Part shown: positions 26,534 to 35,578 of the stretch, piece after piece
Layout: each line of letters opens with the position of its first letter
How positions within the stretch are numbered: position 1 is the stretch's first letter
Assembly (NCBI RefSeq): GCF_921294215.1
Contig: NZ_CAKLDM010000002.1
Location: 868,001-932,000, forward strand
DNA: 64,000 bases
Reading direction: 5' to 3'
Source: Vibrio marisflavi CECT 7928
Lineage (GTDB): Bacteria; Pseudomonadota; Gammaproteobacteria; Enterobacterales; Vibrionaceae
The notes under the pieces: model-generated
Seen by the model: the letters and a program-made list of their open reading frames with translations, nothing else
Told to the model about the DNA's origin: nothing
The model's database searches: none
Made by a program: the position numbers and the translations under genes

Positions 26534-27841
26534 TTACTCAAATTGTGGCAAATAAGCACTATTTGTTTCCAACACGTCTTCGAGCAGTGATTTGGCAATT
26601 TCTGCGTCGCCAATTAAAGGGTTGGTGACTAATGCTAGAAGTGCTGATTCTTTATCGCCATGCACTGCTGCTTCGATAGTCAGGCGTTCAAAACCTTTGA
26701 TTTGCGCCGTTAACCCATGCATTGCTGGAGGTAAATGACCAAATGCTAATGGGTGAGCTCCTTGGCTATCTACAATACAGTCGGTTTCTATCACTGCATC
26801 ATCTGGAAGCCCTGATATTGTGCCATTATTTTGGGTATTTACCGTGAGGCGAGTACCTAAATTGTTATGAATGGCACAGATAAGCTCGATAGCAACTTGG
26901 GAATAAAATGAGCCACCTCTGAAACTTAGCTGCTCTGGTTTCTCACATAGGTTTTGGTCTGCATAAATCTCAAACAGCTCTTCTTCAACCTTCATCACCT
27001 GTTCTGCACGTGTTCCTTCATTTTTCGCCTGATCTATCTCGTCAGTGAGCATCGCCTTAGTTTGGTAGAAGTAACGATGATACGGACAAGGAATGGCATT
27101 CAAAGCCCTTAAAAAGTTAGGCTCCCAAGGTTCTTCTTTTATATTGTTCATCGTCAACTCGGCACCGTTGCAAAGTAGATCGATGACATTTTTAGTGATG
27201 TTTTCACCTTTGTGTGTGACTTCATGAGCCCAAACCATGTGGTTGAGTCCAGCGAAACGCAGTTGTATGTCTTCATACTTTGCATCAAGCATGTTAGCAA
27301 TCATGTGATGCATCGTAATCGGTACATTACACAAACCAATGATCTTCGCATTTGTGTAGCGAGATACTGCTTCAGTAACAATACCAGCTGGGTTAGTGAA
27401 GTTAATAATCCAAGCTTTTGGTGCCAATTTTTCCACTAACTTAGCGATATTTAGCATCACAGGTACAGTGCGAAGTGCTTTTGCAAATCCACCAACACCT
27501 GTGGTTTCTTGGCCAAGAAGGTTGTATTTCAAACCTAACCTTTCATCGGCAGCGCGAGCAGGCAATTGACCCACACGTAGCTGAGTCAAAACATAGTCTG
27601 AACCGGGAATCGCTTCTTCGGCATTGTAGTGAGTACTGATTTTGACTTGCTCTAAACCAGATTTGTCCAACATTCTGCGACTTAAAGCAGCAATGGTCTC
27701 AAGTTTATGTTTTCCTGCTTCAACGTCTACGAGCGCTAGTTCGTGAAGTGGAATGAGTTTCCAGCGTTGAATCAAACCCTCAATGAGCTCAGGAGTGTAG
27801 CTGCTTCCGCCGCCGATGATAGTAATTTTTGCTGTCTTCAT
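26534..27841 (-). CDS. chbF: 6-phospho-beta-glucosidase, glycoside hydrolase family 4
   Basis: 435 residues, normal for GH4. The N-terminal NAD-binding strand (KITIIGGGSSYTPELIEGLI) and the metal and catalytic regions (GLCNVPITMHHM, AGLNHMVWAHE) are present. GH4 enzymes need NAD+ and Mn2+ and open 6-phospho-disaccharides by a redox-assisted elimination. Here the substrate should be the phosphorylated product of the adjacent PTS, cellobiose-6-P or chitobiose-6-P. The ATG overlaps the stop of the IIA gene (ATGA), showing translational coupling. The chb name follows the E. coli homologue; exact sugar specificity is not settled by sequence. Confidence 0.88.
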   Translation of the reverse strand: MKTAKITIIGGGSSYTPELIEGLIQRWKLIPLHELALVDVEAGKHKLETIAALSRRMLDKSGLEQVKISTHYNAEEAIPGSDYVLTQLRVGQLPARAADERLGLKYNLLGQETTGVGGFAKALRTVPVMLNIAKLVEKLAPKAWIINFTNPAGIVTEAVSRYTNAKIIGLCNVPITMHHMIANMLDAKYEDIQLRFAGLNHMVWAHEVTHKGENITKNVIDLLCNGAELTMNNIKEEPWEPNFLRALNAIPCPYHRYFYQTKAMLTDEIDQAKNEGTRAEQVMKVEEELFEIYADQNLCEKPEQLSFRGGSFYSQVAIELICAIHNNLGTRLTVNTQNNGTISGLPDDAVIETDCIVDSQGAHPLAFGHLPPAMHGLTAQIKGFERLTIEAAVHGDKESALLALVTNPLIGDAEIAKSLLEDVLETNSAYLPQFE

Positions 27842-28215
27842 TTCGCTTCTCCTTGCTGGTTTGATGTACGCTTATACAACTCAATCATGTCAGTAGCTAA
27901 ATCTTGAATAACCATGGCGTTCATTAGGTGGTCTTGTGCATGAACGAGAATTAAGGTCGTAGGTAACTTGCCGCTTCCTTCATCTAACCCAATCAGTTGT
28001 GTTTGCACTTTATGGGCTTCGTTAACCGCTTCCTTTGATTCGTTTATCAGCTGTTGGGCTTGGTCAAAGTCATCGTTTCTTGCACTTTGAATCGCCATTA
28101 AAGCGCAGCTACGTGCGCTACCTGAGGTGACAAGTAGCTCCATAATGGTGGATTCAAGGTCGATACTATCCAAGTTATCGGCTTCAAGATTTGGGGTAGA
28201 GATTGTAGTGTCCAT
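27838..28215 (-). CDS. chbA: PTS lactose/cellobiose-type IIA component
   Basis: 125 residues from the ATG at 28215 (MDTTISTP); the frame opens earlier but inside the IIC gene. It has the all-helical PTS IIA-Lac signature: MELLVTSGSARSCALMAIQSA, then LVHAQDHLMNA with the phosphorylated His at about 92 and a second His at 96. It accepts phosphate from HPr and passes it to the IIB protein. It lies 20 bp after the IIC stop and overlaps the GH4 start by 4 nt. Compared with E. coli ChbA, it has about 15 extra N-terminal residues rich in Asp and Leu. Confidence 0.9.
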   Translation of the reverse strand: MDTTISTPNLEADNLDSIDLESTIMELLVTSGSARSCALMAIQSARNDDFDQAQQLINESKEAVNEAHKVQTQLIGLDEGSGKLPTTLILVHAQDHLMNAMVIQDLATDMIELYKRTSNQQGEAK

Positions 28216-28235
28216 TTTAATTTCCTTCGGTGTTA

Positions 28236-29573
28236 CTAGGCGTTGGCCGATGAGGTTGCATTTGAGCAAACTTCAGAATTTTTGGCTTCTTCGGTAGCCA
28301 CTTCTTCTTTACAAAGCTGCCTTTCATAAGCTTTGAAGAATGGATACCAAATTAGGCAATCGACGACGATTAGAGCGATCACGAGAACAAAGGCTCGATA
28401 GTCCCAAGAGGCAGAAATCATTGCGCCTATTGGAGCAGGAGTGGTCCATGGTGCCATTGCAATCATTGTTTCGACTAAGTGCATGTTTAGAGCTGCATAG
28501 CTGATCAATACATTGACGATAGGGACAAGCAGAAGCGGGATAAACATTATTGGGTTCATCACCACCGGGGAGCCAAATATCAAAGGCTCATTGATATTGA
28601 AAATAGCAGGTACAACGCTCAACTTGCCGATTGTTCTTAGATGGATTGAGCGGCTGCGCAGATACATGAAGGCTAGCACCAACGTAGAACCAGAGCCACC
28701 AATACACAAATAGAATGACCAATACGGAGCCGTTAAAATATGTGTAGCTTGAGCACCGTGAGTAATGAGTGCTGCGTTTGCGGCGATATTTGCCATGAAA
28801 ATTGGGTTAAGTAGCCCTGTGACAATGTTGTCACCGTGAATACCGGCAAACCAAAGTAGGTTAGCAATAGTAACTGCAACCAGAATGGCTGGGAGGCTGT
28901 CACCCATAGCAATGAGAGGGTGGAAGGCTTCCATTACCGCCGCTGGTAGCAGCATGCCGTACTCGCTTTGCAAGAAAAGGCTAATAGGGTACACGGTCAA
29001 CATGATGCCGATGACAGGATACAGTAGCTCGAAAGAGCGAGCGATAGCAGGAGGAACCTGCTCAGGCATTTTTATTGTGACGTTGTACTTTTTTAGCAGG
29101 CGAATCAGTTCCACAGACCAAATGGCGCAAATAATAGCAGTAAATACGCCTTTGCCTCCTAGGAACTCCATAGACATGTTGTTGTTAATTTGCGGTGCAG
29201 AGGCAAGCAGAAAAGCCATCAGTGATAGCATTGCCGCCGTTAAGCCATCTAGTTTGTAATGCTTTGCTAAGCTGTAGGCTGTGCCAATGCTAACGAATAC
29301 ACTCATCAGGCCCATTGTCATGAAATAGGGCATGGTAATTGTGCCCCAATGGTGCTTAGCGAGTTGTACCCAAAAATGGCCAAAAGTTGAGGTTGTGTCG
29401 GCACTAAAAGGCGGGTTTGCCACAATAAGCATGATACTACCGACGATTAAAAAAGGCATAGCAGAGATAAAGCCATCTCGAATCGCAATGATGTGTGGTT
29501 GCGTGCCAACTTTAGTCGCTATTGGCGCAATGCGATTTTCAACCACATTCATCATCGAAGAATAAAGACCCAT
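28236..29573 (-). CDS. chbC: PTS cellobiose/chitobiose-type IIC membrane permease
   Basis: 445 residues from the ATG at 29573 (MGLYSSMMNVVENRIAP), behind CAGGAGC; a longer frame to 29642 lacks such a site. Ten or so hydrophobic segments make the IIC channel of the Lac family. The central PAIFNINEPLIFGSPVVMNP motif is the sugar-binding loop typical of this family. The permease moves the disaccharide while IIB phosphorylates it. It lies between IIB (about 100 bp upstream) and IIA. The last 25 residues are polar and Glu/Ala-rich. Confidence 0.92.
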   Translation of the reverse strand: MGLYSSMMNVVENRIAPIATKVGTQPHIIAIRDGFISAMPFLIVGSIMLIVANPPFSADTTSTFGHFWVQLAKHHWGTITMPYFMTMGLMSVFVSIGTAYSLAKHYKLDGLTAAMLSLMAFLLASAPQINNNMSMEFLGGKGVFTAIICAIWSVELIRLLKKYNVTIKMPEQVPPAIARSFELLYPVIGIMLTVYPISLFLQSEYGMLLPAAVMEAFHPLIAMGDSLPAILVAVTIANLLWFAGIHGDNIVTGLLNPIFMANIAANAALITHGAQATHILTAPYWSFYLCIGGSGSTLVLAFMYLRSRSIHLRTIGKLSVVPAIFNINEPLIFGSPVVMNPIMFIPLLLVPIVNVLISYAALNMHLVETMIAMAPWTTPAPIGAMISASWDYRAFVLVIALIVVDCLIWYPFFKAYERQLCKEEVATEEAKNSEVCSNATSSANA

Positions 29574-29673
29574 CAGAAGCTCCTGAACGAAAAGACGTCG
29601 ATTGAGAAGATAGACCCAGTTGGCGCTAAAGCGGTGCAACACTTTAGGCCAATAGGTCTAGGGGTAGGTTTAA

Positions 29674-29979
29674 TTAGTTGATAAGTTCTAGGGCACTGTC
29701 TAACACTTTGTCTCCACGCATCGTGCCGTAATCAAGCATGTTGATGACAGAGACCTTCTTATTCAATGGCTCAGCGAGTTCGGTGATTCTTGCTTGCTCA
29801 TATTTAACTTGAGGACCAAGCAGAACAACGTCGTAGTTGCCAATATGAGCTTCGATTTCTGAGACAGAAACTGCATTGATTTCGACCTCTAGTTGTCGGC
29901 TCGTTGCTGAATCAAGCATTTTTTTTACTAACATGCTAGTTGACATGCCTGCTGCACAGCAAAGAAGTATCTTGTTCAT
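29674..29979 (-). CDS. chbB: PTS lactose/cellobiose-type IIB component
   Basis: 101 residues. The N-terminus MNKILLCCAAGMSTSMLVKKM holds the phosphorylated Cys8 in the C-x-x-G-M-S-T-S loop of the family; the second Cys directly before it is unusual but harmless. It receives phosphate from IIA and gives it to the sugar on IIC. First gene of the five-gene operon; the lac-like operator lies 36-63 nt upstream of its ATG. Confidence 0.92.
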   Translation of the reverse strand: MNKILLCCAAGMSTSMLVKKMLDSATSRQLEVEINAVSVSEIEAHIGNYDVVLLGPQVKYEQARITELAEPLNKKVSVINMLDYGTMRGDKVLDSALELIN

Positions 29980-30014
29980 AATTGGTCCTTAATAGTGATT
30001 AGATTAGTTGTATG

Positions 30015-30042
30015 TCACAAATGTGAGCGCTCTCATTTGTGA
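30015..30042. promoter_or_regulatory. Lac-like operator controlling the PTS operon
   Basis: A 28-bp palindrome with a single mismatched pair: TCACAAATG-T-GAGCGCTC-T-CATTTGTGA. Its core TGTGAGCGCTCTCA is within one base of the ideal symmetric lac operator core. It stands 36 nt upstream of the IIB ATG, where bound repressor would block transcription. The rest of the gap 29980-30384 holds no gene; the plus-strand binding-protein gene at 30385 starts 343 bp away. Confidence 0.8.
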
Positions 30043-30384
30043 TGAAGATAAGTTTTTTCGCGAAGAGAATTTGAGATCTAGGTTTGATTTGTAGCGATTC
30101 AATGCAATTAATGGACATATATGTGCTTTACAGCACAATTTAAACAGGATGGATATAGGTAGGTTGTTATGAATGTTTGTACAAAATGCTACTGCATTGA
30201 CTATTTACAGAAGTAGTAAAGTCTCGATAGCTATATAGTTTTTTACCTTCTCTCTTCTAATTTAGCTATCAAAAGCTATAGCGATTCTATGAACTAAAGC
30301 GCTTCGCAGCTTCTATTGTCCTTTTTATTTGAAGATCGCTTTGATCGTCTACACTTAGATCACGTTCATTCTAAGGAGAGAATA

Positions 30385-31194
30385 ATGAATAAGTACGGGT
30401 ATCGTGTAGTAGTGTTTTTATTTGCTCTAATTGGGTTTCCTGCCATGGCGCAGGTCGTGAATATATGTAATGACAATGCTGAATGGCCGCCTTACACATT
30501 TCACCCCAGAGACAATGGGAAAGCCGATAAGTCATCACTTGTTGGTGCGAGTTACGATGCAATAAACGTGATATTCAAGGACGCAGGGATGAAGGTTGAA
30601 GTAAAAATGATCCCGTGGAAACGCTGTCTTGATGAGGTTCAGAATTACGCTAGCAAAGGTCAGTTTGAGCTTTTTATGGATGGAAGTTCTAACGATGAAC
30701 GAATGAAAAAATACATCCGTACTGAGGCATTCTATCAAACGAACCAAGGCTATCTATACAGTACGAAAAAATTCCCCAATGGGCCTGATGTAAAAAGTGT
30801 TGGAGACTTGAACAAATACAAGGTGTGCGGTATCGGAGGTTACAACTACGAGGTGTACCAGAAAAATGGTCTAACGGTAGAAATCGATACCAGAGCGAAG
30901 TCACCAAAAACGGTTCTACAAAAGCTTAGCGCTGGACGCTGTGATATTTTCCTAAGTGCAGTTGAACCGATTCTGGGTGGTAATTTAGTTGGCCAAGTTA
31001 CGTTTACGCCTGATATTAAATATGCAGTCTTAAACGAGCTACCAAAAACAAAATTCTATGCTTGGGTTTCTAAGGGTTCACCTCGCTCTGCGCAACTTGT
31101 CGAAACAATCAATAAAGGTTTAGACAAACTAAAAGCCGACGGAGAGTTGGACAAAATTTTTAAAAAGTACACAGCAACAGGAACAGGGTTTTAG
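30385..31194 (+). CDS. Periplasmic solute-binding protein, family 3 (orphan)
   Basis: 269 residues from the ATG at 30385, behind AAGGAGAGA. A signal peptide (cleavage near AMA-QVV) is followed by VNICNDNAEWPPYTFHPR and a type II binding fold. Close paralogue of the product of 12700-13533 (shared EWPPYT, IPWKRCLDEV, FELFMDG, KYKVCGIGGYNYEVYQ, SAGRCDIF). No permease or ATPase adjoins it. It is divergent from the PTS operon and ends in a perfect 10-bp hairpin, so it is a single transcription unit. Ligand unknown; amino-acid-like by family. Confidence 0.83.
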   Translation: MNKYGYRVVVFLFALIGFPAMAQVVNICNDNAEWPPYTFHPRDNGKADKSSLVGASYDAINVIFKDAGMKVEVKMIPWKRCLDEVQNYASKGQFELFMDGSSNDERMKKYIRTEAFYQTNQGYLYSTKKFPNGPDVKSVGDLNKYKVCGIGGYNYEVYQKNGLTVEIDTRAKSPKTVLQKLSAGRCDIFLSAVEPILGGNLVGQVTFTPDIKYAVLNELPKTKFYAWVSKGSPRSAQLVETINKGLDKLKADGELDKIFKKYTATGTGF

Positions 31195-31206
31195 CTAAAA
31201 CAAACC

Positions 31207-31244
31207 ATAGGCACTCAACCGTTTAATAACGTAAGAGTGCCTAT
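31207..31244 (+). terminator. Hairpin terminator after the binding-protein gene
   Basis: ATAGGCACTC (31207-31216) pairs perfectly with GAGTGCCTAT (31235-31244), followed by a pyrimidine-rich tail (TCCCTCTCCCT). Confidence 0.65.
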
Positions 31245-31414
31245 TCCCTCTCCCTAGTTCTTCCTCAGATAGCGCCTATACAGCAGTCATTGAATATCAA
31301 TATACCAGTCGTTGAACAATGCAGATTTTGAGCTCCATTCTGTCATTTATAGACGGGAGCAGAATGATAGTAGAAAATACTGATTAACGTATTCCCACAC
31401 AAAGAATAACAATT

Positions 31415-32347
31415 ATGAAAGATAACGTTTTTTACCCAATTGGAACGCAAGGAAAACCTTGGGAAGACAAGGAGCGTCACCAGTGGTTACAAAGTACCAA
31501 GATCCACCGCAGTTATCAAAACGAGGTTGTGAGTAAAATTAAGTCGCTTGAGAACATTTTTGATATCGACAACTACGGTGCACTCTCCTACGATACCGAA
31601 CGATATTCATTGTACTGTCTGCAGTCTCAAAACTGGGATGATAAAAAGCCAAGCATTTTGATCACTGGTGGGGTTCATGGTTACGAAACCAGCGGTGTAC
31701 ATGGAGCATTAAAATTCGCTAAAGATAAAGCTGGCCAATATTTAAACCAATTTAACTTTCTTATTGCTCCTTGTATCAGTCCTTGGGGTTACGAAACCAT
31801 TAATCGATGGAACCCGAATGCCGTTGATCCCAATCGTTCATTCTATGCGGATACGCCTTCAGAAGAAGCTGCCTTTATAATGCACAGAGTGCAAGGCATC
31901 GATATTCTTGCTCATATCGATCTACATGAGACGACCGATACTGATGAGACTGAGTTTCGCCCGGCACTCGCCGCGCGAGATGGAATTGATTATGTCAAAG
32001 GTACGGTTCCAGATGGTTTCTATACGGTAGGAGACAGCGAAAACCCAGTTCCAGCGTTTCAAAAAGCAGTGATTGAATCGGTAAGCAAAGTCACTCACAT
32101 AGCGCCAGCTGACGAGAATGGCGAAATTATTGGTTCTGAAGTCACACAAACTGGTGTCATTAATTACCCAATGAAAAAACTTGGTCTTTGCGGTGGTATG
32201 ACAGAATGTAAATTTGGCACCACAACGGAAGTGTACCCAGACAGCCCAAAAGTTGATGATGAAGAATGCAATGACGCTCAAGTGGCTGCTATTGTCGGTG
32301 CGCTAGATTACATCATTGAAAAAGCCAATGATGTATATAGCTCCTAA
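31415..32347 (+). CDS. M14-family zinc carboxypeptidase-like / aspartoacylase-like hydrolase
   Basis: 310 residues, no signal peptide, so cytoplasmic. The zinc-site motif GGVHGYETSG supplies His88 and Glu91, and HIDLHETTD supplies the third ligand near His171. VDPNRSF at about 137-143 is the substrate-binding NR motif shared by M14 peptidases and succinylglutamate desuccinylase/aspartoacylases. GGMTECKFG near the C-terminus gives a candidate catalytic Glu. Substrate is uncertain: a small peptide or N-acyl amino acid. It is a single gene facing the convergent argO gene 32 bp away. Confidence 0.82.
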   Translation: MKDNVFYPIGTQGKPWEDKERHQWLQSTKIHRSYQNEVVSKIKSLENIFDIDNYGALSYDTERYSLYCLQSQNWDDKKPSILITGGVHGYETSGVHGALKFAKDKAGQYLNQFNFLIAPCISPWGYETINRWNPNAVDPNRSFYADTPSEEAAFIMHRVQGIDILAHIDLHETTDTDETEFRPALAARDGIDYVKGTVPDGFYTVGDSENPVPAFQKAVIESVSKVTHIAPADENGEIIGSEVTQTGVINYPMKKLGLCGGMTECKFGTTTEVYPDSPKVDDEECNDAQVAAIVGALDYIIEKANDVYSS

Positions 32348-32379
32348 ATAGCTAGGTAAACACAGAACTCAGATTAAAC

Positions 32380-33006
32380 TTAAAGGTACTGTAACCAAAG
32401 TGATTTAAGTAGTGTTGCTGCTATTACAAACATAATAGTGGCAACACCAATATCGATACTTCTTTTTACTGTAGGCTTGGTAAGTATAGGCGCAAATTTT
32501 GCTGCTCCAATAGACAGCCCATAAAACCAAATAAACGAGGCCATAGTAGTGCCGAGGGCAAAAGAAACTCTGTTGTCATGGTCGAGTTGACCGCCAATTG
32601 AACCAAGTACAACGATTGTATCCAGATACACATGAGGGTTAAGTACAGTAACGGCTAGCGCCCCAAGCATAACGGAGCGTCTTCCTTTCACATTATGTTT
32701 AACGGAGGTCACTCCTTTAACATCCTCGAAAGCACTTCTTAGTGAGAGATAGCCATAGTAAACGAGGAATGCGACACCGCCGATAGTGACGAATAGCAAC
32801 AGTAATTCATGCTGAGCCAAAATTGCTCCACCGCCAAATACTCCTAGAGAAATAAATAGAACATCGAAAAAGCTACATATCGCAGCGGTAGTTAAGTGAT
32901 GATTTCGTTGTATTCCTTGATTTAGCACGTAGGCATTTTGTGCACCGATAGGAATAATCATACTAGCTCCTAACCCGAAGCCTTGCAGCCATATCCAATA
33001 GTTCAT
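32380..33006 (-). CDS. argO: LysE/ArgO-family amino-acid exporter
   Basis: 208 residues, six membrane segments. The N-terminus (GFGLGASMIIPIGAQNAYVLNQG) is the signature of the LysE/ArgO family; NPHVYLDTIVVLGSIGGQ also matches. It exports basic amino acids, chiefly arginine, and protects against excess or toxic analogues such as canavanine. It is divergent from an ArgP-type LysR regulator (120 bp gap), the same arrangement as lysE-lysG in Corynebacterium, and ArgP is the known activator of argO in E. coli. The pairing makes the assignment firm. Confidence 0.9.
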   Translation of the reverse strand: MNYWIWLQGFGLGASMIIPIGAQNAYVLNQGIQRNHHLTTAAICSFFDVLFISLGVFGGGAILAQHELLLLFVTIGGVAFLVYYGYLSLRSAFEDVKGVTSVKHNVKGRRSVMLGALAVTVLNPHVYLDTIVVLGSIGGQLDHDNRVSFALGTTMASFIWFYGLSIGAAKFAPILTKPTVKRSIDIGVATIMFVIAATLLKSLWLQYL

Positions 33007-33126
33007 TTGTTTCCCTTGCGATAGACGAATGATTTACTTTTCACTAGTCTACTTAGCGCAATGTGTTAAGTATAACTAATAATATTAATGAAGTATAAGT
33101 TTTACTAATGTCTGTAAGGGGAAGTT

Positions 33127-34020
33127 ATGAAGGGACTAGATTATCGAGGGATAGAGACATTGGATGCTATTATTCGCCTAAGGAGCTTTGAAAAAGCTGC
33201 AGAAGAGCTTTGTGTATCTCAGTCAGCAATTTCACAAAGAATAAAGCAATTGGAAAAGTGGTTATCGCAGCCGGTTCTCGTTCGCGAACAGCCACCTAGG
33301 GCAACCGTTGCGGGAGAAAAACTACTAGGCCTTTATCGCAGAGTTAAGTTATTGGAGCAGGATTTATTACCATCGATTAGTAGTAAAACCTCGGAAACAA
33401 CTTTGTCCGTATCGGTTGCAACTAATGCTGATACCCTAGCGACTTGGTTGCTCCCAAGCCTAAAAAATATTCTTTTAACCAATCGGATTGAGCTAAAATT
33501 GGTGGTTGAGGACGAAGGTAGAACTTTGGAGAAGTTACGCAGTGGTGAGGTAACAGCAGCTATAAGCACAAACTCTAATCCTGTACCGAGTTGTGACGCC
33601 ATTTTGCTAGGCAATATGGAGTATTTGTGTGTTGCAAGTAAGCACTTTTATCAACGTCATTTTTCGAATGGCGTAACGAGAGAAACTCTAGCCCATGCAC
33701 CGGCCGTTGTTTTTGACCAACATGACTATATGCATGAAAGGTTTCTTCAACAGAATTTTCAATTATCAACTAGTCATATAGTTAAGCATGTTGTACGAAG
33801 TTCTGAAGCATTTGTTAAATTGGCACTATCTGACGTTGCTTATTGCTTAATACCTAAAATCCAAATAGAACGAGAGCTAGCAGAAGGGGATTTAGTGAAT
33901 ATCACTCCTGACCTTTCCTTAAATCAAAAGCTTTACTGGCATCATTGGCAGCTTGAAAGCGGCATACTTCAAGAGCTTTCTAAAGCAGTAATTAGCTACG
34001 CGAGAGATAACCTATTCTAA
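33127..34020 (+). CDS. argP: ArgP/LysG-type LysR regulator of arginine/lysine export
   Basis: 297 residues, same size as E. coli ArgP. N-terminal wing-helix: LDYRGIETLDAIIRLRSFEKAAEELCVSQSAISQRIKQLEKW, with the ArgP-typical QPVLVREQPPRATVAGEKLL. Effector domain to the end (HHWQLESGILQELSKAV). It binds arginine or lysine and controls argO, transcribed from the other side of the 120-bp gap. The ATG follows AAGGGGAAG. Confidence 0.9.
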   Translation: MKGLDYRGIETLDAIIRLRSFEKAAEELCVSQSAISQRIKQLEKWLSQPVLVREQPPRATVAGEKLLGLYRRVKLLEQDLLPSISSKTSETTLSVSVATNADTLATWLLPSLKNILLTNRIELKLVVEDEGRTLEKLRSGEVTAAISTNSNPVPSCDAILLGNMEYLCVASKHFYQRHFSNGVTRETLAHAPAVVFDQHDYMHERFLQQNFQLSTSHIVKHVVRSSEAFVKLALSDVAYCLIPKIQIERELAEGDLVNITPDLSLNQKLYWHHWQLESGILQELSKAVISYARDNLF

Positions 34021-34078
34021 TAAAACCGGACTTTACTCTGTAATCAAGTTTGCTCGTTATCGCTTTTAATAGGAATAT

Positions 34079-34504
34079 ATGAAAATCAAGGAATATAATG
34101 GTGATTTGTTAAATGCCGTAAGTGAGCTCTATTTAAATGGGAGAACTTCCACATTTTCGTGGTTGGACACTAGTGGTTATTCTCTCGCAGACTTTGAGCT
34201 AGATACCGAAGGGGAGCGAATTTTGGTTGCTTTAGTTGGTGAGCATGTCGTCGGTTTTATTTCTATTTGGGAGCCAGAAAATTTCGTTCATCACTTATAT
34301 GTGTCAGATGAGCACTAAGGGAAGGGTATTGGGTCTTGCCTGCTTGATTAAGCAGTAGGGCTGTGTGGTCGCTTGAGTCTCAAATGTATGGTTGAAAATG
34401 TACAAGCTGTTGGTTTTTATGAATCATCTGGTTTCGTCAGATTAGAAACTGGTGTTGACAGTCTAGGACGGTATTACCTTATGGGCTTCGGCTCACAAAC
34501 CTAG
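34079..34504 (+). pseudogene. Decayed GNAT acetyltransferase with two in-frame stops
   Basis: The frame starts at 34079 and reads as a GNAT protein very like the intact one at 16117-16536 (both share SELYL, WLDTSGY, DTEGER, EPENFVHHLYVS). After 79 codons it meets TAA at 34316-34318, exactly where the paralogue has Gln in HQGKNIG, so one C-to-T change explains it. A second TAA at 34349-34351 follows. Without any frame change the sequence then continues as a recognisable C-terminus (LSLKCMVENVQAVGFYESSGF, GVDSLGRYYLMGF) to TAG at 34502-34504, 141 codons in all. Purely nonsense decay, no frameshift, means recent inactivation or stop-tolerant expression. Confidence 0.88.
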
Positions 34505-34574
34505 CATGCGTAAAATATTTGCGCTGTTCTTGTGTTACGTATAGTAAAGGTCAGATGAATATATAAGGGCTGAT

Positions 34575-35087
34575 ATGAAAATTATTCTCGAAACTCCGAG
34601 GCTGATAATTCGTGAGTTTATGCTAGCGGACGCTGAAGATGTTCTCTACTTCAACTTGCCAGCTGAAGTTACTAAGTACACAGGTGATGCAGACCTATGC
34701 AAGATAGTTGAAGATGCCAAGTCCATAATTGAGAACGTTTGGTTAAAGCAATATACAGAGGTGGGTTTTGCTCGCTGGGCCGTTGTCTTAAAAACAACAG
34801 AGAAAGTTATAGGGTTCTGCGGCTTCAAAAATGAGCCACGTATTAATGGGGTCGATTTAGGATACCGGTTTCACCCAGATTATTGGGGGCAAGGTATCGC
34901 TACTGAAGCCACTCAAGCATGCATAGAATATGCACGTAAACACATGGATGTCAAAACCATATATGGTACTGCAATGTCAGAGAACAAGGCTTCAAGCCAT
35001 ATACTGAAGAAGTTAGGAATGCACTATGTTCGGAAACACCAACAGTACAACCACACCTTCGATTGCTACCAAATGGATTTACGCTAA
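34575..35087 (+). CDS. GNAT N-acetyltransferase, RimJ/RimL-like
   Basis: 170 residues. N-terminal ILETPRLIIREFMLADAEDV and the acetyl-CoA site LGYRFHPDYWGQGIATEATQACIEYA are those of the RimJ/RimL-type GNATs, as is TAMSENKASSHILKKLGM. It acetylates an unknown acceptor, perhaps a small amine or protein N-terminus. It belongs to a run of small genes behind argP, including the GNAT pseudogene 70 bp upstream, to which it is only distantly related. Confidence 0.86.
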   Translation: MKIILETPRLIIREFMLADAEDVLYFNLPAEVTKYTGDADLCKIVEDAKSIIENVWLKQYTEVGFARWAVVLKTTEKVIGFCGFKNEPRINGVDLGYRFHPDYWGQGIATEATQACIEYARKHMDVKTIYGTAMSENKASSHILKKLGMHYVRKHQQYNHTFDCYQMDLR

Positions 35088-35145
35088 CAATATGTCAAGT
35101 TGAAGATCCTATTGGAAACCTGATTGGCTTACGAGGGAAGCATGG

Positions 35146-35490
35146 ATGACGAAGCTTATTTCAATAACTGAGCATAAATCAAACTATCCCACCCCTATAA
35201 CTTTCTCTTTTGGAGATACGGTTACGTTGGGAAAATTAGATACAGAATATGCGGGCTGGATTCGCGTAACAACCTTTGATGGTAATGTCGGTTGGGCCCC
35301 AATCCAGTATATCGACTTTGAAATGGGATCTTCAGTTGGTATAGCGACTCATAATTATAGTGCTCGGGAGCTGGATACTATTGTGGGTGAGATAGTTATA
35401 TTGATACACGAATTGAACGATTGGTTTTTAGTAAGAAATGAACAAGGGCTGGTAGGTTGGCTACCAGCAAAAACGTTGACAACAGTTTGA
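35146..35490 (+). CDS. Small cytoplasmic protein with two SH3-like repeats
   Basis: 114 residues without signal peptide. Two bacterial-SH3-like units: residues about 22-58 (FSFGDTVTLGKLD, GWIRVTTFDGNVGWAPIQYI) and about 75-112 (ARELDTIVGEIVIL, DWFLVRNEQGLVGWLPAKTL). The repeated [W]xxV..xxGxVGW[A/L]P pattern is characteristic. It may bind peptide or glycan; there are no enzymatic residues. It follows the GNAT by 58 bp and may be co-transcribed. Confidence 0.75.
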   Translation: MTKLISITEHKSNYPTPITFSFGDTVTLGKLDTEYAGWIRVTTFDGNVGWAPIQYIDFEMGSSVGIATHNYSARELDTIVGEIVILIHELNDWFLVRNEQGLVGWLPAKTLTTV

Positions 35491-35554
35491 CCGATATGTG
35501 GTCATTGGTGGTATTGGAACACCTTTATCCAACGAGTAAGCTATTGAAGCACTG

Positions 35555-35578
35555 AAAAATAGGGCGCTTCTTCGCCCT
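35555..35578 (-). terminator. Rho-independent terminator of the TetR gene
   Basis: On the minus strand GGGCG-6-CGCCC is followed by TATTTTT. It sits directly after the TetR stop and also separates the convergent SH3 gene. Confidence 0.7.

Noticed and set aside
28885..29259. 124-codon plus-strand frame inside the PTS IIC gene
   Set aside because: It is antisense to a clear permease; composition is a reflection of the hydrophobic codons.
34020..35500. Integron cassette array suggested by a run of small acetyltransferase genes
   Set aside because: No attC-like imperfect palindromes or shared 3' cassette ends between the genes; spacing and orientation are ordinary.
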